DNA of 64,000 nt, taken from Glutinoglossum americanum (lineage: Eukaryota; Ascomycota; Geoglossomycetes; Geoglossales; Geoglossaceae). A model generated the notes under the pieces. That model was not told the origin of the DNA, did no database searches, and saw nothing but the letters and a program-made list of their open reading frames with translations. The stretch is taken from contig JAGHQL010000019.1 of NCBI GenBank assembly GCA_020080175.1, forward strand, positions 124,001 through 188,000. The letters are read 5' to 3'. Positions 63,189 to 64,000 of this stretch are shown here, in pieces (within the stretch, counting starts at the first letter, position 1; each line of letters starts with the position of its first letter). The position numbers and the translations under genes are program-made.

Positions 63189-64000
63189 ATGTCCACGAAA
63201 AGGGCGTGCGACAGCTGTCACCGGCGGAAGATCAGATGCGCCGGTCAAGCCCCTTGCGACAACTGTCGTCATTCAGACCTCGAGTGCACCTTCAATGCGG
63301 TGCCGAAAAAGAAAGGCCCCAGCGGCCGAAGGGCCAAGATCATCTATGCTATCCGAGCCAGCCAGTTGCAGGCAAAGTCCTTCACCCCTCTCCTTCCACA
63401 GACCTCTCCGCCTCAAGCACCGCCTACCAACGCATCGCGGGACCTGAACCTGAATACTGATGACCCGGCGGCTTTTGTGCCCTCGCCGGCGTTGAAATCA
63501 TGCGTCGATGTTTTCTTCTGGAGGATGTATCCCATCATGCCTATCCTGCATAAGGAGACTGTCTATAACTCGCTCTCCACGATACACTCGTCGCCCGAGG
63601 CTTATAGCCTGATTACAGCCCTGTGCGGCGTTGTGATCATGCAGCCGCGTATGGATTCGGAGAGTTATCCGTCAGCGCCGCACGAGGACAAGTTTGAATG
63701 GCCATCGGTGGAATACTTGATTGAGGAAACGACGCGAGGTCGAACTCAATGGGACTATATTGAGAACCCAACGCTATGGACGGTCATCACGTCATTCTTC
63801 CTGTTCGCCTGCTTTTTCGGTTTGGATAAGCATAGTGCCGCTTGGTTCTACTTGCGAGAGAGCATCACGTTTGCGGAACTAATTGGCCTCCCTTATGAGG
63901 AGAGTTACCAGTTGCTAGATGAGAGAGAAGCCACGCTACGGCGGAGGATGTTTTGGCTGCTGTTTGTCACGGAGCGGTATGCTCGATTTTGTGCCTTTGA
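63189..64000 (+). CDS. Zn2Cys6 transcription factor, partial (runs off right edge)
   Basis: The frame opens at ATG 63189 and is still open at the window end, giving 270 codons plus two bases. The binuclear zinc cluster lies at residues 7-33 with canonical spacing C-x2-C-x6-C-x5-C-x2-C-x6-C (CDSCHRRKIRC, PCDNCRHSDLEC). The linker KKKGPSGRRAKIIYAIR follows. From about residue 95 comes the fungal transcription factor (middle homology) domain: CVDVFFWRMYPIMPILHKETVYN, SLITALCGVVIMQPRM, TVITSFFLFACFFGLDKHSAAWFYLRESITFAELIGLP, and EATLRRRMFWLLFVTERYA. The layout resembles regulators of sugar use (maltose-activator-like), but the target is not provable. It would bind CGG-containing sites in the nucleus. 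Confidence 0.88.
   Translation, partial: MSTKRACDSCHRRKIRCAGQAPCDNCRHSDLECTFNAVPKKKGPSGRRAKIIYAIRASQLQAKSFTPLLPQTSPPQAPPTNASRDLNLNTDDPAAFVPSPALKSCVDVFFWRMYPIMPILHKETVYNSLSTIHSSPEAYSLITALCGVVIMQPRMDSESYPSAPHEDKFEWPSVEYLIEETTRGRTQWDYIENPTLWTVITSFFLFACFFGLDKHSAAWFYLRESITFAELIGLPYEESYQLLDEREATLRRRMFWLLFVTERYARFCAF

Overview
The window reads as nuclear DNA of a filamentous ascomycete (Pezizomycotina). Evidence: short GT-AG introns of 50-130 bp with CTRAY-like branch points; a HET-domain gene; two LaeA/TAM-type methyltransferases; a Zn2Cys6 regulator; a CLA4-type kinase; a GPI-type cupredoxin; and transposons whose damage is dominated by C-to-T changes, as RIP (repeat-induced point mutation) would leave. 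The exact class cannot be fixed from the sequence alone. Exon borders were worked out by hand from frame continuity, splice signals and recalled family conservation. No database search was run.

Layout. 1-6.3 kb: an E2-type ubiquitin-conjugating protein with ubiquitin-interacting motifs, and a HET gene. 6.3-17.4 kb: an accessory block of six genes (HNH nuclease; four unrecognised proteins of 184, 233, 250 and 309 aa; SNF2 ATPase). It is bracketed and studded by related short repeats, including a 15-bp palindrome at both edges, and contains a 10-N assembly gap inside a tandem repeat. 17.4-27.1 kb: a transposon graveyard. It holds a 17-bp minisatellite, an extremely AT-rich tract split by a MULE with 9-bp target duplications, several solo LTRs with target duplications, and a pogo/Fot1-like element interrupted by two solo LTRs. 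27.8-64 kb: ordinary gene-dense housekeeping DNA. In order: RIX1, DCP1, an OCRL-like inositol 5-phosphatase, SEC72, an ALB1-like protein, a WDR70-like protein, a cupredoxin, SEC12, RPF1, glycyl-tRNA synthetase, a methyltransferase, an F-box-like protein, CLA4, a second methyltransferase, and a Zn2Cys6 regulator cut by the right edge.

How the genes fit together. Three predicted 60S-subunit assembly factors (RIX1, ALB1-like, RPF1) plus glycyl-tRNA synthetase lie within about 21 kb, two of them in tight divergent pairs (ALB1/WDR70, RPF1/GRS1). SEC72 and SEC12 are early secretory pathway genes. The best candidate for something undescribed is the 8.1-17.3 kb repeat-bounded cassette that combines an HNH nuclease and a SNF2 ATPase with four proteins I do not recognise. 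No transposase, tyrosine recombinase or reverse transcriptase was seen inside it, so mobility is inference only.
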